NCBI RefSeq assembly: GCF_021531255.1
Contig: NZ_JAFBIO010000001.1
Span: 62,001-126,000 of the forward strand
Reading direction: 5' to 3'
Origin: Allofournierella massiliensis
Lineage (GTDB): Bacteria; Bacillota; Clostridia; Oscillospirales; Ruminococcaceae
DNA: 64,000 bases
Both the position numbers and the translations under genes were made by a program. Shown here in pieces: positions 33,476 to 41,457 of this stretch (its first letter is position 1; each line of letters begins with the position of its first letter). The notes under the pieces are model-generated. The model searched no databases. It had not been told where the DNA came from and worked only from the letters and a program-made list of their open reading frames with translations.

Positions 33476-33692
33476 GAAGGATGATGTCTTCCGCAGATAT
33501 GAGAAGCTTGCGAAGGCTGCAAAGAAAGAAAATCCCGGGAATGCATCGGACCACAAGCCCGGAAGCTGCGCTCACTGCCTCTACTATCGCCCGGATTTCA
33601 AGTATCGCCGGTGCCAGTTCACCAGGTGTCCCTACGGTAAGGATAAGGATGTGTTTCGCAAAAAGCCTCTGAAGCGCGATAAATTCTCCTGA
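33468..33692 (+). CDS. Small cysteine-rich basic protein
   Basis: A 74-residue protein with a charged N-terminal helix and a C-terminal CAHCLYYRPDFKYRRCQFTRCPYG cluster of four cysteines, a likely zinc knuckle. The ATG at 33468 overlaps the upstream gene, so the two are probably translated together. No function can be assigned. Confidence 0.6.
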   Translation: MSKKDDVFRRYEKLAKAAKKENPGNASDHKPGSCAHCLYYRPDFKYRRCQFTRCPYGKDKDVFRKKPLKRDKFS

Positions 33693-33711
33693 AAGCAGGT
33701 GGTGACTATGA

Positions 33712-33972
33712 GTGTTTGATTATTTCTATGGACCTCAGGCAGAACAGTTTGCCTTCTACCGGGTTCCCAAGGTGCTTTTTACGAATGACCGGTTCAAATA
33801 TCTGTCGGCTGAGGCGAAAACTATGCTGGACTACCTCATGCCCCGCCTTGCCAGAGAAGCAGGAGCCACCGAAGCCCTCAAAGCCGCCGACCCGATGAAA
33901 TGGGTAGGTTTGATGAACAACTGCAAGGCGAGAGCCGAGGAAATCGTAATGCATGAGCTAATCTATGTTTAA
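33712..33972 (+). pseudogene. Chimera of RepA_N replication initiator start and TnpV-like end
   Basis: The first about 42 residues (MFDYFYGPQAEQFAFYRVP, FKYLSAEAK) match the start of RepA_N-type replication initiators in Clostridia elements. From about residue 43 on, the sequence (LMPRLAREAG, DPMKWVGLMNNCKARAEEI, ending HELIYV) looks like the C-terminus of TnpV-type transposon proteins. An in-frame deletion near 33838 seems to have joined two unrelated genes. The product, 86 residues, should not work as an initiator. The family comparisons are from memory. Confidence 0.6.
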
Positions 33973-34142
33973 CGGTCAAGAGCCGGAAAAATCGGAAATC
34001 TTGCGATAACAGCCGCCCCGACGATACATTCCCTGTCCGGGCGGTTTCTATTTGAAAATCCTCATTTTCCCCAAGTCAAGAGCCGGGAAAAATCCCTCAA
34101 AAATGCCCCTCTCTCCAAACGAGGGCGCAGAAAGGAGTATTT

Positions 34143-34439
34143 ATGCGAACAGGGCTTACCAAGCAGGAAAAGACCACCGATATTTGGTTTGACGAGAAAG
34201 ACCCGCTTATCCATATCCGCACCCACAACACCGGCTTGAAGAAACGGCTTGCCGCCTACGCCGAGCAGCACCCCGATGTGTGCCGCCAGACCGACGCAGA
34301 CCCGGAAACGGGCTGCATGGAGTTTGATATTGAGAAAGGCCGGTTCTCTTTCCGTCTGACCGCCCCATACAGCGAGGAACGCCGGGAAGCGGCGGTACGC
34401 CAGAGAAAACAACGCCACCGACAGGCTGAAATAATGTAG
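34143..34439 (+). CDS. Conserved small protein of conjugative/mobilizable elements
   Basis: A 98-residue protein with DEKDPLIHIRTHNTGLKKRL near residue 18, GCMEFDIEKGRFSFRLTAPY in the middle and a basic end. I recall it as a common companion of mobilizable elements in gut Clostridia, with no known function. The start is ATG at 34143 behind AAAGGAG. It stands just before the IS30-type insertion. Confidence 0.65.
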   Translation: MRTGLTKQEKTTDIWFDEKDPLIHIRTHNTGLKKRLAAYAEQHPDVCRQTDADPETGCMEFDIEKGRFSFRLTAPYSEERREAAVRQRKQRHRQAEIM

Positions 34440-34510
34440 ATTTGTTCATACTCTTGTGCTATACTTTTCTCAAAGAAACAGGACGAAAAATCAAAAGTTA
34501 AAGGACGCAA

Positions 34511-35775
34511 ATTGCAAGTGCAAGTTGGACACGTGCACGGTAGAACTTAGTGAATCAGAGCGTCGGTCAGGATGGAAGCCGCAGGCTTCCGTCCTGGGCG
34601 ATGCTGCCGCAGCCTTCGGCTGCGTAAACAGAGTCGAGGAACTCGTCAAACAGTTCCTCCGGGGTGCGGTAGCCAAGCTTTTTGCGAGGCCGTCCGTTCA
34701 ATTCATCAGCTGCAGCCAAGATATACTCAGCAGAGAAAGCCTCAATGGACACACCCTTCGGAACAAAGGTTCGAAACAGCCCGTTGTGGCGTTCGTTTTG
34801 GGGACGTTCCCACGAGGTGTAGGGATGCGCAAAGTAGACTGCACAGCCCCAGCTCTCGACCTGACTGAACGCAGAGAACTCTGAGCCGTTGTCCACGGTA
34901 ATGGTCTTGAAGACCTGTGAGAACTTTTCTCCGAATTCTTCCCTGAGTGACTGCATGGCGTTCAGAACGGAGTCTGCATCCTTGCCGGGAATCCGGATGG
35001 CAATATAGTTCTCCGTTTTCTTCTCCAACAGGGAAGGACAACAGCCTCTTTGCCGCCCCTTTTGCCGACCACGGTGTCACCTTCCCAATGACCTTCCTCG
35101 ATGCGCAGAGCCGCAATCTCAGGCCTCTGGGAAATGTCTGTGCCGAAGCTCTTCTTGTGTTCACGGGGCTTGGAGCCCTTGTGCTGCTTGCGTTTCATGG
35201 CTTCGGGCAGTTCTATCACAGACAAGTCAAGGCTGCCTGCCCAGACCTCATTGTAAAGCGTGTGGGTGCAGACCATCTCCTCTGCTGAAAACAGCCCGTG
35301 CAGACGAGCATAGCCGACGCAGGCATCCAAAGACCACTTGTGTTCTTTGACCTGTTCCATTATCCAGCGAATGAAGCGAGTGCAGTGACAAATTCGGTGT
35401 GGTTTCCGAGAACGCTTCCTGTTCGCCCTGTAGGCCGCTTCTCCACGCCTTGCCGAGTATCCGGGCTTCCTGCCCTTGCTGCTCTTTCGGGGTGGTGTGC
35501 CGCGCTTTAGCTCGTTCCCAACGGTGGTTGGTGAACATCCGATTGCTCTGGCAATGGCTCTGTTCGTGTAGCCAGCGTTCTTGAGATGCTGGATTGCGCC
35601 TCGTTCCTCTCGCTGTAAGTGCTGTCCCTTCTTGCGTTCTACCAATTCTGTGATATAATCTTGGCAGTCCATAGTGATTGCCCTCCCTTGGAAGAAGTTG
35701 TGTGCTAACTTCATTCTACCATGTGGGGAAAATCACTATGGATTTTTTCTTAGGTGTCCAACTTCATTTTACAAT
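34511..35775 (-). mobile_element. IS30-family insertion sequence, inactivated
   Basis: The element is about 1.26 kb with imperfect terminal inverted repeats: ATTGCAAGTGCAAGTTGGAC (34511-34530) and, on the other strand, ATTGTAAAATGAAGTTGGAC (35756-35775), with AC following in both. It carries one transposase frame on the minus strand. A 14-base direct repeat CAAAAGTTAAAGGA is found 6 bases left and 3-4 bases right of the ends (34491-34504 and near 35779-35792); this is longer than the usual 2-3 base IS30 target duplication, so it may have been there before. Confidence 0.82.
34567..35672 (-). pseudogene. IS30 transposase, frameshifted
   Basis: The N-terminal HTH part (QREERGAIQHLKNAGYTNRAIARAIG) and first catalytic Asp (EGDTVVGKRGGKEAVV) are in one frame; the rest, from LLEKKTENYIAI to the second Asp (ITVDNGSEF) and the Glu (PQNERHNGLFR), is in another. 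Joining them needs one extra base in the CTTCCC run near 35031-35037, so a single-base deletion split the gene. All three DDE residues are present. The start is taken as ATG at 35672 on the minus strand (MDCQDYITELVERK). Confidence 0.85.
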
Positions 35776-35801
35776 CGACCAAAAGTTAAAGGAGAATAAA
35801 A

Positions 35802-36020
35802 ATGAAGAAATTGCTATTTGGGTTGACATGGCAGATATTGGGCTTTTTGGGGGCGATTATAATTCTGTGTTCGGCGGCACCGCATCAATGGGATTATAAC
35901 GGTATAACAGGCATTGTAGGAAGTTTGTTAGGATTAGACTTGATGATGCCGCTTGTCGTTTGTATAGTCATCTTCATTATTGGCGGTGTGTTTTGCTACA
36001 AAGGAATACAAGAAAAGTGA
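35802..36020 (+). CDS. Small membrane protein, two transmembrane segments
   Basis: A 72-residue protein with hydrophobic segments at about 5-25 (LLFGLTWQILGFLGAIIILC) and 45-66 (LDLMMPLVVCIVIFIIGGVF) and a short Lys end. It begins behind AAAGGAG. The IS30 element now lies directly upstream and may have cut it from its promoter. No known family. Confidence 0.55.
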   Translation: MKKLLFGLTWQILGFLGAIIILCSAAPHQWDYNGITGIVGSLLGLDLMMPLVVCIVIFIIGGVFCYKGIQEK

Positions 36021-36140
36021 GCAAACAATTCCCGTTTATCGAACATTACACAGCAAAACTAAATAAACTACCCTCAAAGGGCAGCCGAGCAATCGACTGC
36101 TCTTTTTCCATGCCCATGAGCAGAAAGGAGCGACCAGCCA

Positions 36141-36436
36141 TGACGAAACCGAGAGAGAAAACCCGCCAGGAATTGACCGCCGAGATTGAGGACGGGAAGA
36201 AGAAAATCCGGCAGCTTGAAAATCGGGAAAAGGTGTTGCGGCAAAAGTTATCCCAAGAGGAACGCAGGACGCGCAGCCATCGGCTGATCGTCCGGGGTGC
36301 TGTCTTTGAGAGCATTGTGCCGGAAGCCAAGAGCATGACCGACGAGGAAGCCGCCGCCTTTCTCCGGCTTGCCCTGACGAGCGAGGAAGCGCGGGCTTAT
36401 CTGAAAAAACGCACCGAGGGCGGGAAAAGCGAATAA
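36141..36436 (+). CDS. DUF3847 protein, relaxase-associated
   Basis: A 98-residue protein with an N-terminal coiled coil (RQELTAEIEDGKKKIRQLEN) and a conserved middle (RSHRLIVRGAVFESIVPEA) typical of DUF3847. Such genes lie before MobA/MobL-type relaxase genes in mobilizable elements. The start is ATG at 36141 behind GAAAGGAG; the longer frame from 35960 is not supported. Here the relaxase after it is broken. Confidence 0.75.
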
Positions 36437-36667
36437 TCCCTTTGGCACAAAGGGCGCACTTATACACCCTTACGGGCGTGTGCGCTCTGCCGAGGGCTTA
36501 TCTCCGCACAGGGGACTTTCCCCGCGCTCCGATATGGCGGCTTTGCCGCAACAAGGGGCTGCACCCCTTGCGCCGCTTACGCGACTATCCCTGCACACCC
36601 ACAAAAACGGCACACCCGCCTTTGGCGTCTGCACCATTTTTGCGGGTTTTGTTATCCTATCCGGGAG
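36437..36667 (+). other. Possible oriT region
   Basis: A gap of about 230 bases between the DUF3847 gene and the relaxase fragment contains GC-rich inverted repeats (such as GGCGGCTTTGCCGC near 36537) and CCTGCACACCCACAAAAACGG. In MobA/MobL elements the transfer origin is usually here. I cannot point to a nick site; this is positional inference. Confidence 0.3.
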
Positions 36668-37138
36668 GTGATACCCATAGCCATCTACCATTGTAATATC
36701 GGCATTGTCAGCCGGGGCAAGGGCAAATCAGCCGTTGCCGCAGCCGCCTACCGAAGCGGCGAAAAGCTGACAAACGAGTGGGACGGAATGACCCACGACT
36801 ACACCCGCAAAGGCGGTGTTGTCCATACAGAAATCATGCTGCCGCCCCACGCCCCGCCCTCTTTCTCTAACCGTTCAACCTTGTGGAACAGCGTGGAGCT
36901 TTACGAGAAAGCCGGGAACGCCCAGCTTGCCAGAGAGATTGACGCGGCGCTCCCCATAGAGTTATCCAGAGAGGAACAGATCCGGCTTGTCCGGGAATAC
37001 TGTTCCTCTCAATTTGTTTCCAGAGGAATGTGCGTTGATTATGTAGAAACACGAATCGAAAGGGGCATCTGGCAATTGTGCTGGATGCCTTTTTTCGTAT
37101 CGTTCATATTGAACAACAAGGATGAAAGATTGCTGTGA
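36668..37138 (+). pseudogene. Truncated MobA/MobL-family relaxase
   Basis: The first about 125 residues are a clear MobA/MobL N-terminus (IAIYHCNIGIVSRGKGKSAV, AAAYRSGEKL, WNSVELYEKAGNAQLARE, FVSRGMCVDY). The histidine motif that should follow right after (NPHAH) is missing; from about 37040 the frame runs into unrelated sequence and stops at 37138. The active-site Tyr region is present but the metal site is lost, so the product cannot nick DNA. The start is GTG at 36668 behind GGGAGG. Confidence 0.8.
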
Positions 37139-37154
37139 TTCGTTTTCATGCCTA

Positions 37155-37202
37155 TTGACTTCCTAACGGTTATTAGGTACAATGTCCCTAACGACCATTA
37201 GG
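37155..37202 (+). promoter_or_regulatory. Strong promoter with two tandem palindromic operators
   Basis: TTGACT (37155-37160) and TACAAT (37178-37183) are separated by 17 bases. The spacer is filled by CCTAACGGTTATTAGG (37162-37177), and a second site CCTAACGACCATTAGG (37187-37202) lies 25 bases on, just after the -10. Both share CCTAAcg-N4-TTAGG symmetry. A dimeric repressor of the TetR or MarR kind would block both polymerase binding and escape. The regulator gene is not nearby. Confidence 0.75.
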
Positions 37203-37315
37203 TATATGAAGATTGGAGAAATGAAATGGAAAGGATATGTGAAACATAATAGATACAAGCCTATGATATTTTTTCAATATAAACTTAAATATTCCATTCA
37301 TGAGGAGGAGATAGA

Positions 37316-38041
37316 ATGAAAAAGGGAAAGCTTATTATTACAATTCTGGCTATGTCAGTTATGTTAACGGCTTGTAACGGTATTAGCAAATCAAAGAAGG
37401 ATGAGAAAACCACTGAGGCAAATAAAACGACTGCTGCAGAGCAGACTGTAACTGATGAAAAAAACGCAGATTCTGAAAAAACAGAAGAAGTAACCTCAAC
37501 ACAGGAAGCTTCTACAGAAGAATCTTCAGAGGAATCTACAGAGGCAGATAGTAAAAAAGTCGGAATAACAGAGGAGGAACTTGCAGTACTTGTAAATGAA
37601 AACTTTAACTGTGCCAGAAACATTTTTGGTATGTCACCTTTACCAACTGTAGGAGACCCACTGGATGGAGGTAGCTTATATCAGGTTGATCCTGAAGAGT
37701 ACGCTTCATATGAGGAGTTGTATAATTATGTAAATTCAGTTTATTGTAAAGAATATACTGATTCATTGTTTGACAGGGAGACATATGATGGAGCAAAGAG
37801 ATACTACAATGAAGATGGAAAATTATACACCAATGTCAATGCTTTTGGAGCAAAAGGCTATTATGTAGATTGGTCAGGATGCTTTATCAGTATTACTACA
37901 AACAGTGAAACAGAGTGTAAATTTACTGTTACGGGATCAATTGAGGAGCCGAGTGCCGAACCTGTTAAAGAACCATATACAATAGAAGGCCGTGCTTTTG
38001 TTGAAAATGGTAAGTGGGTACTTGAAAACATGATTTATTAA
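37316..38041 (+). CDS. Lipoprotein, possibly IseA-like
   Basis: A 241-residue protein with a lipoprotein signal peptide (KLIITILAMSVMLTAC, lipid Cys about residue 20), then a Glu/Ser/Thr-rich linker to about residue 85 and a globular domain (ITEEELAVLVNENFNCARN, YASYEELYNYVNSVYCKEY, FVENGKWVLENM). The domain resembles IseA-type endopeptidase inhibitors and related secreted domains, but only loosely. It starts behind GAGGAGATAGA. It is driven by the doubly operated promoter at 37155 and closed by a terminator at 38065. Low GC and Lys-rich codons differ from the downstream chromosome. Confidence 0.65.
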   Translation: MKKGKLIITILAMSVMLTACNGISKSKKDEKTTEANKTTAAEQTVTDEKNADSEKTEEVTSTQEASTEESSEESTEADSKKVGITEEELAVLVNENFNCARNIFGMSPLPTVGDPLDGGSLYQVDPEEYASYEELYNYVNSVYCKEYTDSLFDRETYDGAKRYYNEDGKLYTNVNAFGAKGYYVDWSGCFISITTNSETECKFTVTGSIEEPSAEPVKEPYTIEGRAFVENGKWVLENMIY

Positions 38042-38064
38042 TTACATCAAAATTTCTTTAAATA

Positions 38065-38115
38065 AGCGCAGTGATATACAATGGGTTCAGTTGTATATTG
38101 CTGTGCTTTTTTTGG
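38065..38115 (+). terminator. Terminator of the lipoprotein gene
   Basis: AGCGCAGTGATATACAA (38065-38081) pairs with TTGTATATTGCTGTGCT (38091-38107) and is followed by seven T. The stem has 17 positions with few mismatches. Confidence 0.88.
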
Positions 38116-38128
38116 GGGGGGATTAATG

Positions 38129-38310
38129 CTGGTTATATTCTTTGGTGTTATGGTAGGAGTTGGACTCTATTGCAGAAAACATTCTACCGATGTTAACGGA
38201 TTTGTTCTTGGTGGAAGAAGTGTTGGCCCATGGCTGACCGCTTTTGCATATGGAACATCTTATTTTTCCACTGTTATTTTATAGGCTATGTACTGACCTT
38301 ATGGTACAAA
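38129..38310 (+). pseudogene. Fragment of a sodium:solute symporter
   Basis: The first 52 residues (MLVIFFGVMVGVGLYCRKH, FVLGGRSVGPWLTAFAYG, TSYFSTVI) match the start of SSS-family sodium symporters. The frame breaks at a TAG near 38283 while the following motif (FIGY) goes on in the +1 frame, a frameshift; the homology ends soon after, near 38300. Only about one transmembrane segment of the usual 13 remains. Confidence 0.7.
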
Positions 38311-38339
38311 TTTGTTATTAGGAGCAATACAGTAGGTAA

Positions 38340-38499
38340 CAGTTTTCTCGCAGTATATGCAGAAGATTTCATGGCAGGATTTCAGTATAAGGAAGATGCA
38401 GAGAGATACTATGTATTACTAAAGGAACGATTGAAGAAATTCAATCTAGAACTGGAAGAAAGCAAGAGCAGAATGATAGAGTTCTTGCGGAGAGATTGA
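38340..38499 (+). pseudogene. Fragment of a group II intron reverse transcriptase
   Basis: About 50 residues (VYAEDFMAGFQYKEDAERYY, LKERLKKFNLELEESKSRMI, EFL) match the YADD region of LtrA-type group II intron reverse transcriptases. The catalytic YADD has become YAED, and both sides are missing. It follows the symporter fragment directly, so an intron or deletion may have struck there. I did not find the intron's domain V. Confidence 0.72.
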
Positions 38500-38574
38500 A
38501 AGCAACAGAAGATTTGAATTTGTCGATTAAAAAGTTGATCGTGCCATATGTGGCTTGATTATAAAAGCAAAGAT

Positions 38575-38700
38575 AAAAACGCAATGTACACCTAAAAGTG
38601 TGCTAGAGCTGGTAGGTAGCCCAGCCGTCCTATTTTAAATAGGGTAAGTAACCTGCCCCTCCGGGTTGTCCATTCTTTGTGAAACAAATATTCAGGAGGG
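38575..38700 (+). promoter_or_regulatory. Probable yjdF riboswitch
   Basis: The leader of a yjdF-type gene contains ordered pairings: TACAC/GTGTG, a GGTAGGTAGCCC...AACCTGCCCC segment and the hairpin CCTATTTTAAATAGGG. The yjdF RNA motif is known just upstream of yjdF genes in Bacillota and binds azaaromatic compounds. The assignment rests on position and general look; no covariance model was run. Confidence 0.62.
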
Positions 38701-38706
38701 ATTCTT

Positions 38707-38925
38707 ATGGACAAAGTAAGTGGAAAGCTGACAGTATACTTTGAAGAACAATTTTGGGTAGGTGTATTTGAGCATATCGAAAATGGTAAGTTGACTGTAG
38801 CAAAGGTGACTTTTGGCGCAGAGCCAAAAGATTACGAAATACAGGAATATATTCAAAGATACTATTTCAGTTTGAAATTCAGTCCGGCTGTTGATACTGT
38901 GGTTCTTCCTTGTGCTGCTATGTGA
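38707..38925 (+). pseudogene. yjdF: YjdF family protein (DUF2992), truncated
   Basis: Residues 1-60 (SGKLTVYFEEQFWVGVFE, NGKLTVAKVTFGAEPKD, IQRYYFSLKFSPAVD) match YjdF. The usual Lys/Arg-rich C-terminus is absent; after about residue 60 the frame reads into other sequence and ends at 38925. It starts behind CAGGAGGGATTCTT and is preceded by the probable riboswitch. It may be non-functional. Its GC is lower than that of the sequence after 38900, so the deletion junction is probably near 38885-38910. Confidence 0.75.
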
Positions 38926-39278
38926 ACGATTCCCAGCTGGACAGGATGTTTGGAAGCGACCCGGGGCCTTTCCGTGCGCTTCCCGACACAAAATCCCGCT
39001 CGGTCATCCGGATTGACGGAAGCAGCAAAACATTGCCCAGACACAGGGCGGTTGTGGAATATCTCCTTCGGGAATATCCGGAAACCCTTGGCATCTGCGA
39101 GCGCTTTTTAAAGAAAGTGAAAGGCGAGGCGCTGGATGAGATTATGAGCATGTATCCGCCGGAGATTTTGAGCGAAAAAAAGAATGAACTGATCCGACGC
39201 TTTTTGAAAAGAAAGGCGGAAATCCTGGATGCCCTGGTGGAAGAAGGAGAGAAAAATGGCGTAGGACAAAAGAGATGA
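38910..39278 (+). pseudogene. Unrecognised C-terminal protein fragment
   Basis: An open frame of up to 122 codons with no clear ribosome site, beginning at the yjdF junction. It encodes a helical charged protein (LPRHRAVVEYLLREYPETLG, then ERFLKKVKGEALDEIMSMYP) that looks like the end of a longer one. GC content is already that of the chromosome. It probably lost its 5' part when the yjdF fragment was joined here. No family recognised. Confidence 0.4.
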
Positions 39279-39528
39279 TTTTTTATATCTGACCTGGGAA
39301 GATTCCAACAGTGGGAAGCGTTTTATAGTGGGAAAGCTGACCCGGGGCGAGCGCTTTGTGTTTGAGTATACGGGATGCAGTGAGGCGGAAAAATGCGGCT
39401 GGGAAAGGCTGGAGGCATTCCCGGAAGAAAAAAGATATGAAAGTGAAACGCTTTTTTCGATTGAAAAATGGAACAGGGGCGGCAGGGAAAGCAAAAGCAG
39501 CAGAAAAATCACGGAAACATTTGTCTGA
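39265..39528 (+). pseudogene. Unrecognised small frame, probably a remnant
   Basis: The frame reads YLTWEDSNSGKRFIVGKL, then RGERFVFEYTG and WERLEAFPEEKRYESETLF, before losing sense at about 39460. The pattern recalls small HipA/HIRAN-like N-terminal domains that end with a conserved LPDRKR, which is missing here. There is no ATG before the conserved part; it would have to start at a GTG (39328) or depend on the upstream frame. Probably broken at both ends. Confidence 0.35.
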
Positions 39529-39615
39529 ACCGAAGCCGTTTTGCCGTTGGAAAGCAATTTTTGTGGTATAATAAGGCAGAAGGTCGGCGCGGCCGAAGAG
39601 AAAGGAAAATGTGGT

Positions 39616-40371
39616 ATGAAGAAGATCGAGATCTACGCCCACAGAGGCGCCAGCTGCTGCGCGCCGGAAAATACCCTGCCGGCTTTTGCGCTGGCGGCGA
39701 AACTGGGGGCGGACGGCATAGAGCTGGACGTTCACCTGACAAAGGACGACCAGCTGGCGGTAATCCACGACGAAACCGTGGAGCGGACCACGAACGGGCA
39801 AGGCTGGGTGAAGGATTTTACCCTGGCGGAGCTGCAAAAACTTTGCGCCAACAATGGAATGCCGGGTTTTGCGGATGCCTATGTGCCCTCGTTGGAGGAA
39901 GTCCTGATATTGGTCCGCCCCACGAAAATGAAGGTGAATATAGAGCTTAAGACCGGAATCCTCTGGTACGAGGGCGTTGAGCGAAAAACGGTGGACCTGG
40001 TTCGGAAAATGGGAATGGAGGACAGGGTGATATATTCTTCCTTCAACCACTACAGCATCGAGGAAGTCCGACGGGTGGCTCCGCAGGCGCAGACGGCATA
40101 TCTGTATTCGGATATTATCTGCGATGTGGAAAAATATGCGGCCGCCCATGGGGTGGACGGGCTGCATCCCGGTCTGTGGAATGTGAAGATGCGGGATCTG
40201 CTGCGCATCTATCTGAACAGCGGCCTGCCGGTCCGTGTATGGACGGTGGATGAGGAAGAGGACATGCGCTGGCTTATGCGGGAAGGTGCCCATGTGATCA
40301 CCAATGATCCCAAGCTGGCTCTGCAGGTGAGAGCGAAGATGGTGCAGGAGGGAGCCCTGGCCGGCGACTGA
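39616..40371 (+). CDS. Glycerophosphodiester phosphodiesterase
   Basis: A 252-residue cytoplasmic GDPD that releases an alcohol and glycerol 3-phosphate from phospholipid head groups. Catalytic motifs: AHRGASCCAPENT (H9, R10, E18), ELDVHLTKD (E40, D42) and HDETVERTTNG. The TIM barrel ends with VRVWTVDEEEDM and VITNDP. The length is normal for the short bacterial form. The start is ATG at 39616 behind GAAAGGAAAAT; a TATAAT lies at 39567-39572. It is the first clearly intact chromosomal gene after the mobile region. A terminator follows. Confidence 0.93.
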   Translation: MKKIEIYAHRGASCCAPENTLPAFALAAKLGADGIELDVHLTKDDQLAVIHDETVERTTNGQGWVKDFTLAELQKLCANNGMPGFADAYVPSLEEVLILVRPTKMKVNIELKTGILWYEGVERKTVDLVRKMGMEDRVIYSSFNHYSIEEVRRVAPQAQTAYLYSDIICDVEKYAAAHGVDGLHPGLWNVKMRDLLRIYLNSGLPVRVWTVDEEEDMRWLMREGAHVITNDPKLALQVRAKMVQEGALAGD

Positions 40372-40407
40372 GAAGCCGAGAGACTGGCACCCTGTTTTAG
40401 CAAAACA

Positions 40408-40448
40408 AAAAGAGCCCGCCGCTGGCTGAACGCAGAGGCGGGCTTTTT
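40408..40448. terminator. Bidirectional terminator
   Basis: GCCCGCC (40414-40420) pairs with GGCGGGC (40437-40443), followed by TTTTT on the + strand and preceded by AAAAAGA, so it also serves the convergent ferredoxin gene. Confidence 0.85.
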
Positions 40449-40475
40449 CAAGTGGAGCCATGCAAAGAAGAAAAA

Positions 40476-41237
40476 TCAAAGAAACAGCTGATTTTCCTTA
40501 GGCTGAGAGCAAACGGCTTCCAGCTTGCGGGAGGTGGCTGCAAGAATCTCCGGAGCTACCCGGCGGGCATGCTGGGGGCAAACCTGGACGCAGCGCATGC
40601 AGGAGATGCAGAGTTGGGGGTCGGTGTGTTCGGGCGTTGCGGCCGGGATGGCCTGAACCGGGCAGAGGGAAGCACAGATGCCGCAGCGGTTGCAGGTATC
40701 CAGGGTTTGGGGAACCATGGGAATGGTATGCAGTTCCTTATAGGGGCGGTTGCCGGGTACGGCAGGCTCGCCCGGGGCGCCTCCCTCCAAGTGGCTGCAG
40801 ATCTGGCGGGAAAAATCCTCCAACTGCTCTTTGTCGCGGGCATCGGGGCGGCCGGCAGCGAACTGATGCATGATGGAGTGCTCGGCCACAGCCGCCACAG
40901 CGGCATCACAGCGGAAGCCGGCAGCTTTCAAAACATCTTCCAGCTCGGTCAGGGTATCCTCAAAAGCCCGGTTGCCATAAGCCGTGGCAAATACGGCCCG
41001 GGCGCCGCCGCCCTGGATCTGCCCCAGGCGCTGAGCAGCCACGGGAGGAACACGGCCGCCGAAAGAGGGAACCGCCACAACGCAGATGTCCTCAGCCGTC
41101 AGGGAAATAGCGGAAAAATCCCGCCGGGAGTCGGAGAGATCTATCTCTTCGGCCGGCTGCTGCCATGCCGAAGTGAGCAGCTGGCAGACCTTGCGGGTGC
41201 CGCCGGTGGGGCTGAAAAAGATGGCATACAGTTTCAT
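40476..41237 (-). CDS. EFR1-type flavodoxin-ferredoxin fusion protein
   Basis: A 253-residue redox protein. The N-terminal half has a flavodoxin-like fold (IFFSPTGGTRKV FMN loop, VVAVPSFGGRVP, FATAYGNRAFEDT); the C-terminal part carries two 4Fe-4S motifs, CNRCGICASLCP and CISCMRCVQVCP. Such proteins (EFR1 family) shuttle electrons in anaerobes; the partner is unknown. It is a single gene, convergent with the phosphodiesterase and divergent from the yesN gene. Confidence 0.88.
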   Translation of the reverse strand: MKLYAIFFSPTGGTRKVCQLLTSAWQQPAEEIDLSDSRRDFSAISLTAEDICVVAVPSFGGRVPPVAAQRLGQIQGGGARAVFATAYGNRAFEDTLTELEDVLKAAGFRCDAAVAAVAEHSIMHQFAAGRPDARDKEQLEDFSRQICSHLEGGAPGEPAVPGNRPYKELHTIPMVPQTLDTCNRCGICASLCPVQAIPAATPEHTDPQLCISCMRCVQVCPQHARRVAPEILAATSRKLEAVCSQPKENQLFL

Positions 41238-41457
41238 GATGCTGTCTCCTGATGATTAGAAATGTACCGCTCAAAGCGGATGAATAAGTTCAGCAGCATT
41301 GTACCTCTTATCACGGGGTTCGTCAAACAGAGGGATTGGCCTTGACTGGAAAATGTGATAAAATACAGGTGATTTGAAGCGGCATTTTGGTGCAAGAATG
41401 CCGAAAAGGGAAATCGAGAAAAATACGGGACAAAGAAGAAGCGCCAAGGAGAAAACA

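Noticed and set aside
34511-35775. Active IS30 element
   Set aside because: The transposase is split by a frameshift after the first catalytic Asp; no intact frame covers the DDE triad.
38081-38128. Longer start for the symporter fragment
   Set aside because: The stretch is the stem and T-run of the lipoprotein gene terminator; the ATG at 38129 matches the family start.
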